Assembly: GCA_026416515.1 (NCBI GenBank)
Contig: JAOAEZ010000007.1
Coordinates: forward strand, 1 to 64,000
Direction of reading: 5' to 3'
Length of the DNA stretch: 64,000 nt
Source: Hydrogenophilus sp.
Lineage (GTDB): Bacteria > Pseudomonadota > Gammaproteobacteria > Burkholderiales > Rhodocyclaceae
Part shown: piece after piece, positions 1 to 8,153 of the stretch
How the letters are laid out: each line of letters opens with the position of its first letter
Numbering within the stretch: the first letter of the stretch is position 1
The notes under the pieces: model-generated
What the model saw: only the letters and a program-made list of their open reading frames with translations
What the model was told of the DNA's origin: nothing
Database searches by the model: none
Position numbers and translations under genes: made by a program

Positions 1-108
1 GGCAGGGGTGAGGGGGGTTGGGTTTTTGCTCGCGGAGAGGGGAGCGGTTGGGTTGAGACTTTTGCCGGTGAGGGGGGTTCCCGCTTTGCTGGAGAGATGA
101 GCACTCAT
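1..108 (-). CDS. Start of an unidentified gene, truncated by the left edge
   Basis: An open frame begins with ATG at 108 on the minus strand and stays open for 36 codons to the window edge. It overlaps the TGA of the CHASE2 gene by four bases (ATGA), and AAAGGAG lies about eight bases before the ATG, so it is a well-supported third gene of the FecR-CHASE2 operon. The visible N-terminus is a Ser/Thr/Pro/Lys-rich, non-hydrophobic stretch without a signal peptide. It resembles the N-terminus of the Ca-loop protein at 8154-9425 (both open M-S-x-L-S and share GKSLN). The product cannot be named from so little sequence; a secreted or surface protein is a guess. Confidence 0.6.
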   Translation of the reverse strand, partial: MSAHLSSKAGTPLTGKSLNPTAPLSASKNPTPLTPA

Positions 109-1979
109 GAGTTGTCTCCTTTCGGGGAGGGGGATCCTAGGTAGGCGATGAGGTCGATGGGAAGGGGGGCAGGAGGAAGGAGAAAGGTGCCCAGGGGGCG
201 CCAGCCGGGGGGAAGAGGGGCATGGGGGGGAAGGAGGGAGCGAGGGGCAAGTAGGGGAGCGGCGAGGTCGGGGGCGAGGTCGAGGAGGGCGTCGAGGGTT
301 TCGAGGAGAGGACCAGCGAGGTGACGGGTGCGAGCCCGACCGCGACCGATGAGGGCTTCGAGGAGAGGACCAGTGGCGACGGTAAGGGTGAGGGCGAGTT
401 GAGGAGGGTCGGGGGTGGGGGTGGGGGTTCGGTCAAGGTGGTGTTGGAGTTGGTCGAGGAGGTGGGCAAGGGTGGTGAGGAGCGCGGTGGGGTCGGGAAG
501 GGGGTCGGAGAGGAGAATGCGCCAGCGACCGGCTCCGAGGGTGTGGATGCGGGGGTGGTAGGGGGCAAGGGCAGTGTCAAGGTGGGCGGCGATGGCGTCG
601 AGGAGGGCGATGAGGGTGAGGTGTGCAGGGTGGGGAGAGGAGGGGGAGGGGTCGAGGTGAGGAGGGAGGAGCCGGTCGAGGTTGCGGAGTTCGAGGGCAA
701 TGGCGGTGGCGTTGGGAAGGTGTAGGAGGTGAAGGTGGTCGGGAGGGGATTGGGCGATTTGGGCGGAGAGGGGTTCGGGAAGGAGTTGGGTGAGGAGGGT
801 GAGGAGACGGTGACGTTCCCGACGGAGTTGACGGTGGTGGTTGAGGAGGAGGAGAAGAAGGAGAAGGAGGTGGGCGAGGAGGGGGGCGGCCGAGACGGGT
901 TGGGCGAGGAGGTGGGCGAGGAGGAGGGTGAGGGGAAGGACGAGAAGGGAGGGAAGGAGAAGGAGAGAGAAAGGGGGAAGAGCGGGTGGGGAGTGGGAGG
1001 AGCGGGAGGGGAGGATGGGTGAGAGAAGAAGGGGGAGGAGGGCGAGAAGCGCTACGAGGGGGGGAAGAAGCGGGGTAAGGGGAGGAGGGAGAGGGGAGGA
1101 AGGGGCGAGGAGTTGGTCGAGGAGGTGGGCGTGAATGGCAAGCCCAGGGGTGACGGGGTCGAGAGGGGTGGGGATGCGGTCGGCGACGCCAAGGGCAGTG
1201 CTGCCGATGAGGGTGATGGCGCCGCGGAGTTGGGCACGTTGGTGCGGGGAGAGGGCGTCGGCAAGGAGGAGGTCGGCAGGAATGGTGGGCCAGGTGCGGT
1301 GGTCGGGAGGACGAAGGAGGGTGAGATGCCGCCGGTCGGCGGCTTGTTCGGGGGAGAGAACGCCTAGGGCAAGCGCGGCGGCAAGGGGAAGGGCAGGAAA
1401 GCGACGGTTTTCGAGACAGACCCAGGCGGGGATGCGCCGGAGTTTGCCATCTGCGTCAAAGGTGGGGGCGATGTGGCCAAGGGAGAGGTGCGCGGTGAGG
1501 ATGGGGGGAGGGGCGAGGTAACCAAGGGCTAGGGGGTCGCCCGGCCGACAGGGAGGGGCAGGAGGGAGGTGCCCTTCGCGAGGAGGGTTGGGGACGCGCG
1601 GGTCAAGGACAGGGACGAGGGCGGCAATGGGAGGAGGGTGGGCACGACGGAGGGCGTCGGTGAGGAGGGGGTCGTCAGGGGTGGGTTCGGGGTGCCAGAG
1701 GAGGTCCCAGATTTGAAGCCGCACGCCAGCTTGGGTGAGGGCGTCGATGAGACGGGATTGGAGGGAGCGAGACCAGGGCCAGGGACCAAGGGTGGCTAGG
1801 CTGCGTTCGTCGATGTCGATGAGGAGGACGGAGGTCTGGGGGGAGGTGGGGGGAAGGAGACGGTCAAGGAGGTCGTCGAGCGGCCGAAGGGGAAGATAGG
1901 TGAGGAGGTGGGTGAGGAGGAGCAGAAGAAGGGAGAGGAGGAGAAGGTGAGCGGGAGAGGAGAGGGAGAGAAGGGGCAC
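105..1979 (-). CDS. CHASE2-domain membrane protein with degenerate class III cyclase-like domain
   Basis: 624 residues from a GTG start with GGAG about eight bases upstream. A membrane helix (about 8-30) precedes an extracytoplasmic CHASE2 sensor domain whose signature VLLIDIDERSLATLGPWPWS is at about 51-70. A cluster of hydrophobic helices follows at about 300-385, then a cytoplasmic region that aligns by pattern with class III adenylate cyclases. The first metal-binding Asp position reads ALELRNL, and the second motif reads LGAGRW where active enzymes have GD, so the two-metal centre appears lost. Family knowledge: CHASE2 proteins sense unknown periplasmic cues and often feed cyclases or kinases. 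Inference: this one signals by protein contact, or is an inactive paralogue. It is co-transcribed with the FecR protein upstream. Confidence 0.8.
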   Translation of the reverse strand: MPLLSLSSPAHLLLLSLLLLLLTHLLTYLPLRPLDDLLDRLLPPTSPQTSVLLIDIDERSLATLGPWPWSRSLQSRLIDALTQAGVRLQIWDLLWHPEPTPDDPLLTDALRRAHPPPIAALVPVLDPRVPNPPREGHLPPAPPCRPGDPLALGYLAPPPILTAHLSLGHIAPTFDADGKLRRIPAWVCLENRRFPALPLAAALALGVLSPEQAADRRHLTLLRPPDHRTWPTIPADLLLADALSPHQRAQLRGAITLIGSTALGVADRIPTPLDPVTPGLAIHAHLLDQLLAPSSPLPPPLTPLLPPLVALLALLPLLLSPILPSRSSHSPPALPPFSLLLLPSLLVLPLTLLLAHLLAQPVSAAPLLAHLLLLLLLLLNHHRQLRRERHRLLTLLTQLLPEPLSAQIAQSPPDHLHLLHLPNATAIALELRNLDRLLPPHLDPSPSSPHPAHLTLIALLDAIAAHLDTALAPYHPRIHTLGAGRWRILLSDPLPDPTALLTTLAHLLDQLQHHLDRTPTPTPDPPQLALTLTVATGPLLEALIGRGRARTRHLAGPLLETLDALLDLAPDLAAPLLAPRSLLPPHAPLPPGWRPLGTFLLPPAPLPIDLIAYLGSPSPKGDNS

Positions 1980-2057
1980 TTAACGGCTCCAGGGGGTGGT
2001 TAACGGCTCTAAGGGGTGGTTCGGCTCCATGGGGTGGTTAACGGCTCCAACGGGTGA
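1980..2057. repeat. Four-unit tandem repeat across the fecR stop codon
   Basis: On the + strand four units of about 18-20 bases follow each other: 1980-1999, 2000-2019, 2020-2037 and 2038-2057, each built on TTAACGGCTCCA then GGGGTGG. The rightmost unit is the 3' end of the FecR-domain gene including its stop codon. The others fill the gap to the CHASE2 gene, and the leftmost supplies the GGAG that serves as its ribosome binding site. The array looks like duplication of the gene's tail. Confidence 0.85.
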
Positions 2058-3258
2058 TTCCTTCGAATTGGCCTTCGGCGAAGGGGTGGATGAATTGAAA
2101 GGCGACAAAACGACCGTCGCTGGTGAGGGCGCCGGAGAGACGATGGAGACCGTCTTCGTGGGTGAAGGTGGCATTGGGACGAATGGGGAGGTCGGTGCGA
2201 TAGGGGAGGAGACGACCGTCAAGGGTTTGAAGGGTGTAGGCGGTGGTGAGAAGGGCTCGGTCAAAGTCTATGACAAGGTGAGGGTCTTGTAGGTGCGCAG
2301 GGGCAGAGGGGAGGAATTCGCTGGTGGTGAAACCGACGATGGCGTCGGTGAGGTGGTAGCGAACAAGTCCAGTGAGAAAGGGGTCGAGGGAGTCGGGACC
2401 CGCTCGCCAGATGCCATAGGCGCCCATGCCGATGGCAATACGACGTCCGTCAGCAGCGGCTTGCGCAGCAGGGAGGGAGAGGGTGTCGTGCGGGAGACGA
2501 GGGGCAGGGAGAAAGGCCCAGTAGCCCCAGACGAGGGGATGGGGGGAGGGAGGGTCAGAACGAAGGAGGGGACGCTCCCGTTCGGGAAGGGTGACGTCAG
2601 GACGCGCAAGGGTGGAGGCCGAAACGGGAGGAACGGAGGAGCGGGTGAGAAGGGCGTTGGCGAGGGCGTCGAGGACGGGGAGGAGTTCTCCAGTTGGGGT
2701 GATGCGCCAGAGGTCGCCGGGGACGTCGATGGGACGGGCAGTGGGGCAGTGGGCGGGGAGGAGGTCTCCACAGTGAGCACGAGGGGCAATGAGGATGGCA
2801 CCGGCATGGAGTTGGGCGTAGAGGGATTGGTCGCTGAAACGGGCGGAGAAGTCGGTGCCGCGTACTCCAATGGCGGCGATGGGGGTGGCAAGACGAAAAC
2901 GGTCAGGGGCAGCATGGGCGCCCGTGCCGGTGACGACGCGAACGCTGCCGGCAGTGAGTTCGAGGTGTTGGTCGCCAGTGGGGAGGTAGCGACGAATGGT
3001 GAGGTCAGTGCCCGGACGAAGGGAGAGACGAAGGTCGTCGGTGAAGCGAAGGATGACGAGGGAGCGCTCGAGGACTTGAATGCGGTCGCCTTCGTAGAGG
3101 AGGGCGCCTTCGTGAAGGGGATGGGAGGGACCCCCTTGAACCGGAATGCGGTGGGCTGCGCCGGTGAGGAGGGCTACGGTGGCTACCGGGGAGGTGGTTT
3201 CGGCAGGGAGGGGGAGTGAGAGAAGGAGGAGGAGAAGGGAGAGTAGCACACGCGTCAT
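2038..3258 (-). CDS. FecR-domain periplasmic protein
   Basis: 406 residues when started at the ATG at 3258, which gives a clean signal peptide (MTRVLLSLLLLLLSLPLPAE). The open frame extends further upstream, but without a signal peptide at its front. The mature N-terminal part (about 20-160) matches the FecR fold: a sequence-variable surface loop region, TGAAHRIPVQGG, then GDRIQV and IGVRGTDFSARF, the typical FecR motif. The C-terminal part (about 200-406) is not assignable. FecR domains usually transmit or bind periplasmic or peptidoglycan-associated signals. No FecI sigma factor is present here; the partner is the CHASE2 protein, a pairing seen in other proteobacteria. Function beyond sensing is unknown. 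Confidence 0.8.
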   Translation of the reverse strand: MTRVLLSLLLLLLSLPLPAETTSPVATVALLTGAAHRIPVQGGPSHPLHEGALLYEGDRIQVLERSLVILRFTDDLRLSLRPGTDLTIRRYLPTGDQHLELTAGSVRVVTGTGAHAAPDRFRLATPIAAIGVRGTDFSARFSDQSLYAQLHAGAILIAPRAHCGDLLPAHCPTARPIDVPGDLWRITPTGELLPVLDALANALLTRSSVPPVSASTLARPDVTLPERERPLLRSDPPSPHPLVWGYWAFLPAPRLPHDTLSLPAAQAAADGRRIAIGMGAYGIWRAGPDSLDPFLTGLVRYHLTDAIVGFTTSEFLPSAPAHLQDPHLVIDFDRALLTTAYTLQTLDGRLLPYRTDLPIRPNATFTHEDGLHRLSGALTSDGRFVAFQFIHPFAEGQFEGITRWSR

Positions 3259-3293
3259 GGGGAAGTATTCCAGAGGGGTTGAAGCTAAATGGT

Positions 3294-3324
3294 ATAGTAT
3301 GACGCGGGTGAGTTCGGTTGACAA
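3294..3324 (-). promoter_or_regulatory. Possible sigma-70 promoter of the FecR-CHASE2 operon
   Basis: On the minus strand TTGTCA (3324-3319) is followed 17 bases later by CATACT, overlapping TACTAT (3299-3294). It lies about 35-65 bases before the FecR start, between the divergent FecR and Crp/Fnr genes. This is a pattern match only. Confidence 0.35.
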
Positions 3325-3380
3325 GGGGGTGATGTGATGAAGGTTACGCGCTGGAAGGGGGAAGGAGGAGCTGGCTGAGG

Positions 3381-4085
3381 ATGGGGGTGCCATTGACGAC
3401 GTTGCGACAGGTGCCTTTGTTGGCGGAGTTGGAGGAGGCGGAGTTGAGTAGGGTGGGGGCAGCCGCGGAGTTGATGTTGCTGCGCCGCCGCCAGGTGGCG
3501 TGGCGAGAGACGGAGGAGGGGGAGCAGGTGGGATGGGTGGTGCGAGGGGGATTGGTGGGGATTAGTTATACGGTGGATGGACGAGAGACGACGTTGTTCC
3601 GGTGCGGGACGGGAGAGGTGTTCGGGGAGGCAGAGGCACTGTTGGGGATGGAGGCAAAGGGAATGGGGGTGATTTGGATGGCAGCAGAGGAGAGCGTGGT
3701 GGTGGTGGCTCCAAGTAGGGTGTGGCGAGGGGTGCTGGAGCAGAATCCAAAGGCGGCATTGGCCGCAGGGGTGCGCTTGGCACGACAGCAACGACGCTTT
3801 TTGCGATTGCGACAGGTGTTGGCCGATCCCAACGCGGCCCGCCGGGTGGGGGCGATTTTGTTGTGGTTGGCACGAGAGGGACGAGAGGGAGAGGAGGGAT
3901 GGCGATGGTTGCCCGGCGGGGTGACACAGCAGGAGGTGGCAGGGTTCGCAAATACGACCCGCGAGACGGTGACCCGAGTGATGCAGCGGTTGCAGGCGGC
4001 AGGGGTTGTGGCTCGCGGGGAGGAGGGATGGCGGGTGGATGAGGAGGCGTTGGAGGCGTTTTTGCGGGAGGCAGGGGAGTCGTAG
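3381..4085 (+). CDS. Crp/Fnr-family transcriptional regulator
   Basis: 234 residues from ATG at 3381, with GGAGGAG ten bases upstream. The cyclic-nucleotide-binding-like beta barrel covers about 10-120 (GEVFGEAEALLGM corresponds to the phosphate-binding cassette region). A long dimer helix follows, then a winged helix-turn-helix at about 180-212 (VTQQEVAGFANTTRETVTRV) with the TTRETVTR recognition helix typical of the family. The N-terminal cysteine cluster of oxygen-sensing FNR is absent and only one Cys is seen, so it is not a classical FNR. It stands divergent from the FecR operon and directly upstream of the RTX gene, so it may regulate either. A CRP-type palindrome lies far away, ahead of the porin at 61873. 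Confidence 0.88.
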   Translation: MGVPLTTLRQVPLLAELEEAELSRVGAAAELMLLRRRQVAWRETEEGEQVGWVVRGGLVGISYTVDGRETTLFRCGTGEVFGEAEALLGMEAKGMGVIWMAAEESVVVVAPSRVWRGVLEQNPKAALAAGVRLARQQRRFLRLRQVLADPNAARRVGAILLWLAREGREGEEGWRWLPGGVTQQEVAGFANTTRETVTRVMQRLQAAGVVARGEEGWRVDEEALEAFLREAGES

Positions 4086-4095
4086 AGCCAGTGCG

Positions 4096-4126
4096 TTGGG
4101 GTAAAATGAGAGGGGGGATGCCCCCC
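4096..4126 (+). promoter_or_regulatory. Possible promoter and G/C hairpin before the RTX gene
   Basis: A TAAAAT -10-like box (4102-4107) lies within TTGGGGTAAAATGA. It is followed by a perfect inverted repeat of six G (4112-4117) and six C (4121-4126) with a three-base loop, placed just before the ribosome binding site of the RTX gene. No good -35 box is visible. The hairpin could affect translation. Confidence 0.3.
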
Positions 4127-4142
4127 ATGGCAGGAGATGGAG

Positions 4143-5600
4143 ATGGCAACAGCGTCCCAGACAGCGCCTCAGATAGGTGCCGGGAACGGAGGGGGCGGCA
4201 CTCAGGGGGGAACGGCGACGGGGATGGCAGAGCGTTTGGTGCGAGCAGTGTTCGGACGAGCACCGTCGCCGAGTGAGGTGCAGGCGGTGAACGCGGCTCT
4301 GAGCGGGGAGGCAGGGGGGGTGGCTAATTTGGTGCTGCGGGGTTGGTTGGAGCGGGAGTTCCAGGAGTCGGTGCTGCCGTTGGCTCAGGCTTTTTATGCG
4401 CTGTACGGACGAGGAATGACGGCAGCAGAGTTGGGGGTGTGGCGAATGTTTGCCCAGTCGGTGGGAAACGCTGTGTTGGTGGCAAACGCGATGATTTTGG
4501 GGTCGCCTTATTCGCCGTTGCTGCGGACGTTGAGCGAGGCCGATGTGGCCGTTTTGGGGAGCCGCTTGGGTTTTTCGATGAGTTATGGGGATGTGGTGGC
4601 AGCACGCCGGGCGATTTTCGAAAGTGAGTTGGGGTTTGCCCGTTTGCTGGTGGATGCGGTGTTGAAGGCGCCTCAGAGCGCAAAGTTGAACGCCGCATTG
4701 GTGACTTTGGCAAGCGGGTTGGCAGGGGAGGGAGTCGAGGCGGTGGCGATCCGAAGCGGGGAGGGTGTGGTGGATGCGATCCGCCGGGTGTTGGAGCAGT
4801 TCGCGACGGCGATGGTGAGTACGCCAGGGACGACACAGACGGCGTTGGTGTTGAACGGGTCAGCACAGGCCGATTTGATCCAGAGCGGCCCCGGAAACGA
4901 TGCTATCTACGGGGATGGGGGAAACGATACGTTGAACGGGGGGGATGGAAACGATACCATCCGCGGGGGACCAGGAAACGATGTGGTGCAGGGGGGAAAC
5001 GGGGAGGATCATTTGTACGGAAACGGGGGGGCGGATACGTTGACAGGGGGCGGGGGACGAGATGTGTTTTATTTGGATGATATGGCGGCGACCGACCGAA
5101 TTACCGATTTCCAGGTGGGGAATGAGGGGGATCGATTGAATGTGAGCGGGGTGTACGCGAGCGGGGTAACCCTCCATCCCGTGGTGGTGAGCGGGAATAC
5201 GCCTAACGTGGTGAATTGGGTGGGGATGGAGAAGGTGGTGCTGCGCCATAGCGCGACCGTTTTGGATGCGATAGGGTTGCAGGGGTTGTTCGGGGGAGGA
5301 GCGGGGAAGTTCGCGTGCCCGACGACGAGCCGGTCGGTGGTGGTGGTGACGGGAGGGGCAGAGGGGGAGGCACGGGTGTGGTTGGCGCGGTGGGTGGATG
5401 TGGTGTCGAGCGGGACGGGGGGAGGCAGCGGGGGCGCGGGTTCGACAGGAGGAGGCAGCGGGGGCGCGGGGAGTTCGAGCGGGGGAGGCACTAATCCAAC
5501 GGGAGGAGGATGTCCGCCCCATTTGGCTTTTTCAGGGTTCGCGTTGGCGGATTTGGTGGGGGTCTCTCCAGATCAGTTGGTGGCGGCTAATTGGGTATAG
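4143..5600 (+). CDS. RTX calcium-binding surface or secreted protein
   Basis: 485 residues from the ATG at 4143, preferred over the ATG six bases earlier because AGGAG (4132-4136) is correctly spaced only for it. Residues about 25-200 resemble the helical DUF4214-type region (FYALYGRGMTAAELGVWRMF). RTX nonapeptides (GGxGxDxux) occupy about 249-311, followed by a peptidase-M10-C-like beta region (DRITDFQVGNEGDRLNV). A Gly/Ser-rich linker with an exact DNA repeat comes next, then a hydrophobic C-terminal tail with no classical signal peptide at the front. RTX proteins normally leave by a type I secretion system and fold on binding Ca2+. No such exporter is in this window. No catalytic domain is visible, so a structural or adhesive role is more likely than a protease. 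Confidence 0.8.
   Translation: MATASQTAPQIGAGNGGGGTQGGTATGMAERLVRAVFGRAPSPSEVQAVNAALSGEAGGVANLVLRGWLEREFQESVLPLAQAFYALYGRGMTAAELGVWRMFAQSVGNAVLVANAMILGSPYSPLLRTLSEADVAVLGSRLGFSMSYGDVVAARRAIFESELGFARLLVDAVLKAPQSAKLNAALVTLASGLAGEGVEAVAIRSGEGVVDAIRRVLEQFATAMVSTPGTTQTALVLNGSAQADLIQSGPGNDAIYGDGGNDTLNGGDGNDTIRGGPGNDVVQGGNGEDHLYGNGGADTLTGGGGRDVFYLDDMAATDRITDFQVGNEGDRLNVSGVYASGVTLHPVVVSGNTPNVVNWVGMEKVVLRHSATVLDAIGLQGLFGGGAGKFACPTTSRSVVVVTGGAEGEARVWLARWVDVVSSGTGGGSGGAGSTGGGSGGAGSSSGGGTNPTGGGCPPHLAFSGFALADLVGVSPDQLVAANWV
4887..5075 (+). repeat. RTX nonapeptide repeat block
   Basis: About six consecutive nine-residue units of the GGxGNDxux type, for example GGDGNDTIRGGPGND, encoded with the recurring codon string GGAAACGAT. 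They form the Ca2+-binding beta-roll of the surrounding protein. Confidence 0.85.
5421..5470 (+). repeat. Exact 20-base direct repeat in a Gly/Ser linker
   Basis: The 20 bases at 5421-5440 recur unchanged at 5451-5470, a period of 30 bases, encoding GGGSGGAGSTGGGSGGAG. Such in-frame repeats can change linker length by slippage. Confidence 0.85.
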
Positions 5601-5609
5601 GGGCGCGAT

Positions 5610-6059
5610 GTGGAGCGGTGGAGGATCCGAGCGCTGCGGTGGGAGGATTTGGGGGATTTGGAGAGGGTGGAGGAGGCGGTGCACGGGGGACGGGTAGAGC
5701 AGTGGCGACGAGGGGATTGGGAGCGGGCGCTGCGGTTGTGGCCAGAGTTGGCGGTGGTGGCGACAGGGGAGGAGGACCGAGCAATCGGCCATTGCGTGGG
5801 AATGGCGTTGGGACCAGTGGGAGGGGTGATGCAGTTGGCAGTGGCATCGGAGTGGCAGGGACGAGGAGTGGGCGGAGGATTGTTGGATGCAGTGTTGGCG
5901 CGATTGAGGAACCGCGGGGTGCGGTATTGTTTTTTGACCGTCCGCCCAGAGAATTTGCGGGCGATCGCGTTGTACCGCCGCCGAGGGTTCGAGATGGTGG
6001 GGGTGCGCGCCGATTATTACGGGAAGGGGTTCAGCGCGTTGGTGATGGGCCGCGGTTAG
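5610..6059 (+). CDS. rimI: Ribosomal-protein-alanine N-acetyltransferase RimI-like
   Basis: 149 residues, close to the 148 of E. coli RimI, from a GTG start nine bases after the RTX stop. A single GNAT fold is visible: LAVASEWQGRGVGGGLLDAV (about 77-96) holds the acetyl-CoA pyrophosphate loop Q-G-R-G-V-G-G, and NLRAIALYRRRGFEMVG (about 115-131) is the RimI-typical end with Asn and Tyr. The reaction is transfer of acetyl from acetyl-CoA to the N-terminal alanine of ribosomal protein S18 in E. coli. Other GNAT subfamilies share the fold, so the exact substrate is inferred. It lies outside its frequent tsaB neighbourhood. Confidence 0.75.
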   Translation: MERWRIRALRWEDLGDLERVEEAVHGGRVEQWRRGDWERALRLWPELAVVATGEEDRAIGHCVGMALGPVGGVMQLAVASEWQGRGVGGGLLDAVLARLRNRGVRYCFLTVRPENLRAIALYRRRGFEMVGVRADYYGKGFSALVMGRG

Positions 6060-6076
6060 GGGCCACCAAGGGCCCC
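6059..6076. terminator. Symmetric hairpin between convergent genes
   Basis: GGGGCC (6059-6064) and GGCCCC (6071-6076) form a six-base-pair stem with the loop ACCAAG, exactly in the short gap between convergent rimI and the DUF4214 gene. There is no T-run on either side, so any termination would be weak or Rho-assisted. Confidence 0.3.
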
Positions 6077-6082
6077 GCAGAG

Positions 6083-8038
6083 TTAGGTGGCAGACCAGGT
6101 GAGGAGGGAGAGTTCGCCCGTGGCGTCGGGTAGCCCGGCGATGATGACGCGAGTGACGAGAGGAAGGTCTTGCCGGTCGATGAGGTTGGGGTTGGTGTAG
6201 GTGAGGTTTTCAGTGGCCGATTCGGTGAGGGAGAGGGCGACGGTGGGAGTCCCGGGGGGGGGATTGTTGAGGTTGAGGTTTTGTGTGTTGTTGACGGTGC
6301 GACTGAGGGTGGCTGAGGTATTGAGAGGGGCGGTGGGGTCAGAGATTTGAACGGTGCGCGGACGCGTGAGGCCAGCGTCCGGACCGAGTTGCAGGATAAG
6401 GGTGTTGCCAGCGGCCGATTTGATTTGCGGGTTGCTGCCAAGGGGATTGGGGACAGGGTCGGCAAGGGGGGCTTGTTGGCCAGGTTGATAGCCGCCTTGC
6501 CCTTGAAAGCCACCCGGGCGATAGTGGGCTTCGACGAGGAGTTGAATTTCGAGACCGAGGTCGAGACGGCCGTTGTTGTTGAGGTCGGCAAGGTTCCAAC
6601 CCATGGGTTCAGAGAAGAGAATGGTGAGGGTGTTGCCTTGTAGCAGTACACTGGTGATCTGCGCAGGACCAGGGACGGCAGCACCAAGAAGGGTGTTGGC
6701 GCGATAGAGGGCGTTGAGGGCACTTAGGTCGAGAAGCCCAGCGCCAACTTGGGCGATGAGGTCGCGAATTTGGGCAATGGCAAGGGGATTGGCAGGGTCG
6801 AGTTGCCGAGCGGCGAGAAATTCGGCTTCGTATTTGAGGAAGGCGATTTTTTCGGCAAGGGTGGAACGGTCGCTGGGGGTGAGAAGGGGATTGTCTACGG
6901 CGATTTGCCAGGGGGTGAGAGGGGTGAAGGAACGTTGAATGGTCCAGTAGTGAAGCTCTTCAGAGGTGGGGGGGCGGTTGAAGAGGGTGCGATAAACGAG
7001 GGTGATTTCGTCCGCCGGGGTGCGCGTGAGTCCGAGCCGCATCGCATATTCGGGGTGGTGGTAGAGGGCAGTAGCAAGGGTCGCAGGATCCCCATTGGCA
7101 CGGGCGAGGGTTTGATAGGCGGCAAGGTATTCGCTGCCCGTGCCAGGTAGAGGGGTGTCGGGGTTGTTGTCGAGGTCGGCGAGTTGAATGGGCCGGCCAA
7201 GGTAGACAAGGGCAAGGGTGTGAATGGTATTCTGCCGCTCGGCATCGGTGAGAGGGAGACGGAGTTGCTCAAGGGGGGTGAGGGCGTCAGGGTCGATGAG
7301 GTGACGAAAGTCAAGCCAGGCTTGTTCGAGGGTGCGCGCATTGGGACCAATGCGGGCGATCGCCCATTGGACGGCAGCGGCATATTGGGGTTGGCCGAGG
7401 AGTTGGTCGAGGGTGGCCCCCGTGCCGATGAGGGCAGGAAGTTCAAGGAGGATGCGACGGGCAAGTTCGGCTTTTTGGTTGAGCCAGTAGTGGTCTTGGT
7501 CGCCAGCGTTTTGAATGATGAGGTAGGGAAGAAGGGGATTGCCAAGGTGAGGAGCCCAGTAGGCGCGGTCTTGCAGGGTGGGTTGCCGAGCAAAGAGCCG
7601 TTGGTAGAGGGTGGCAAGGAGGTCGGAGCCAAGTTGCGACCAGTATTCGGGTTGACTGCCAAGGTATTGGGCCATGAGTTGCGGGTCCCCGCCTCGACCA
7701 AGGTAGTTGTAGAGACCAGTGGGGGTAACGACGCCCGCCGCAGCGGCAGTGGCAGGGGTGAGGGCGGCAAGTTGAGCGGGAGTGGTGGCTGAGAGGATTT
7801 GGTCAGCCCCAATGGGGTTGGGAGCATACCATTGTTGCTTTTCGGCGTTGGTGGGGGGGCGACCGTAGTAGGCGAGGTAGAGTTTGGTGATAAGGGGTTC
7901 GTAGGTGGTTTGTTGAACGAGGAGGAGATTGTCGAGGTTGAGTTGCGTGCGGTTGAGTTCGCGAGCGGTGACTTGACCAGCGAGTTTGTTGAGGGCACTG
8001 GTTTTTTGTTGGTCGATGATTTGGGCTAGCGTCGCCAT
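6083..8038 (-). CDS. DUF4214-type repeat surface protein
   Basis: 651 residues from the ATG at 8038, chosen for the AGGAG six bases before it; an upstream in-frame start lacks a binding site. Four spaced motifs of the type YxxxxxRxPxxxExxYW (LYLAYYGRPPTNAEKQQWY at about 50-70, then near 160, 265 and 345) mark a repeated helical DUF4214-like architecture, known from S-layer-like and secreted proteins. The last 190 residues switch to beta-type sequence with an acidic loop (NLADLNNNGRLDLG), resembling the tail of the neighbour at 8154-9425. There is no N-terminal signal peptide, which suits type I secretion. The biological role is unknown; S-layer or matrix protein is an inference. Confidence 0.72.
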   Translation of the reverse strand: MATLAQIIDQQKTSALNKLAGQVTARELNRTQLNLDNLLLVQQTTYEPLITKLYLAYYGRPPTNAEKQQWYAPNPIGADQILSATTPAQLAALTPATAAAAGVVTPTGLYNYLGRGGDPQLMAQYLGSQPEYWSQLGSDLLATLYQRLFARQPTLQDRAYWAPHLGNPLLPYLIIQNAGDQDHYWLNQKAELARRILLELPALIGTGATLDQLLGQPQYAAAVQWAIARIGPNARTLEQAWLDFRHLIDPDALTPLEQLRLPLTDAERQNTIHTLALVYLGRPIQLADLDNNPDTPLPGTGSEYLAAYQTLARANGDPATLATALYHHPEYAMRLGLTRTPADEITLVYRTLFNRPPTSEELHYWTIQRSFTPLTPWQIAVDNPLLTPSDRSTLAEKIAFLKYEAEFLAARQLDPANPLAIAQIRDLIAQVGAGLLDLSALNALYRANTLLGAAVPGPAQITSVLLQGNTLTILFSEPMGWNLADLNNNGRLDLGLEIQLLVEAHYRPGGFQGQGGYQPGQQAPLADPVPNPLGSNPQIKSAAGNTLILQLGPDAGLTRPRTVQISDPTAPLNTSATLSRTVNNTQNLNLNNPPPGTPTVALSLTESATENLTYTNPNLIDRQDLPLVTRVIIAGLPDATGELSLLTWSAT

Positions 8039-8103
8039 GGGTCGCTCCTGAGGGAAAAGGGTATGAAAATAGAGTAGCCCAGGTGACTCCAAGGATCAAA
8101 GGG

Positions 8104-8133
8104 CAAAAAAAGGGAATGGAGAGGGCTTTTTTG
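8104..8133. terminator. A-tract/T-tract inverted repeat
   Basis: On the + strand CAAAAAAA (8104-8111) and CTTTTTTG (8126-8133) are inverted relative to each other around a G-rich centre. They lie between the end of the gene at 8154 and the start of the DUF4214 gene. It could act as a weak terminator or simply be an A/T-rich promoter spacer. Confidence 0.25.
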
Positions 8134-8153
8134 AGGCATGAGGCGAAGGGAGG

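Noticed and set aside
3381..4085. Annotation of the Crp/Fnr protein as oxygen-sensing FNR.
   Set aside because: The N-terminal cysteine cluster is absent; only one Cys occurs in the protein.
4143..5600. Secreted metalloprotease of the serralysin type.
   Set aside because: RTX repeats and an M10-C-like region are present, but no HExxH zinc motif is found.
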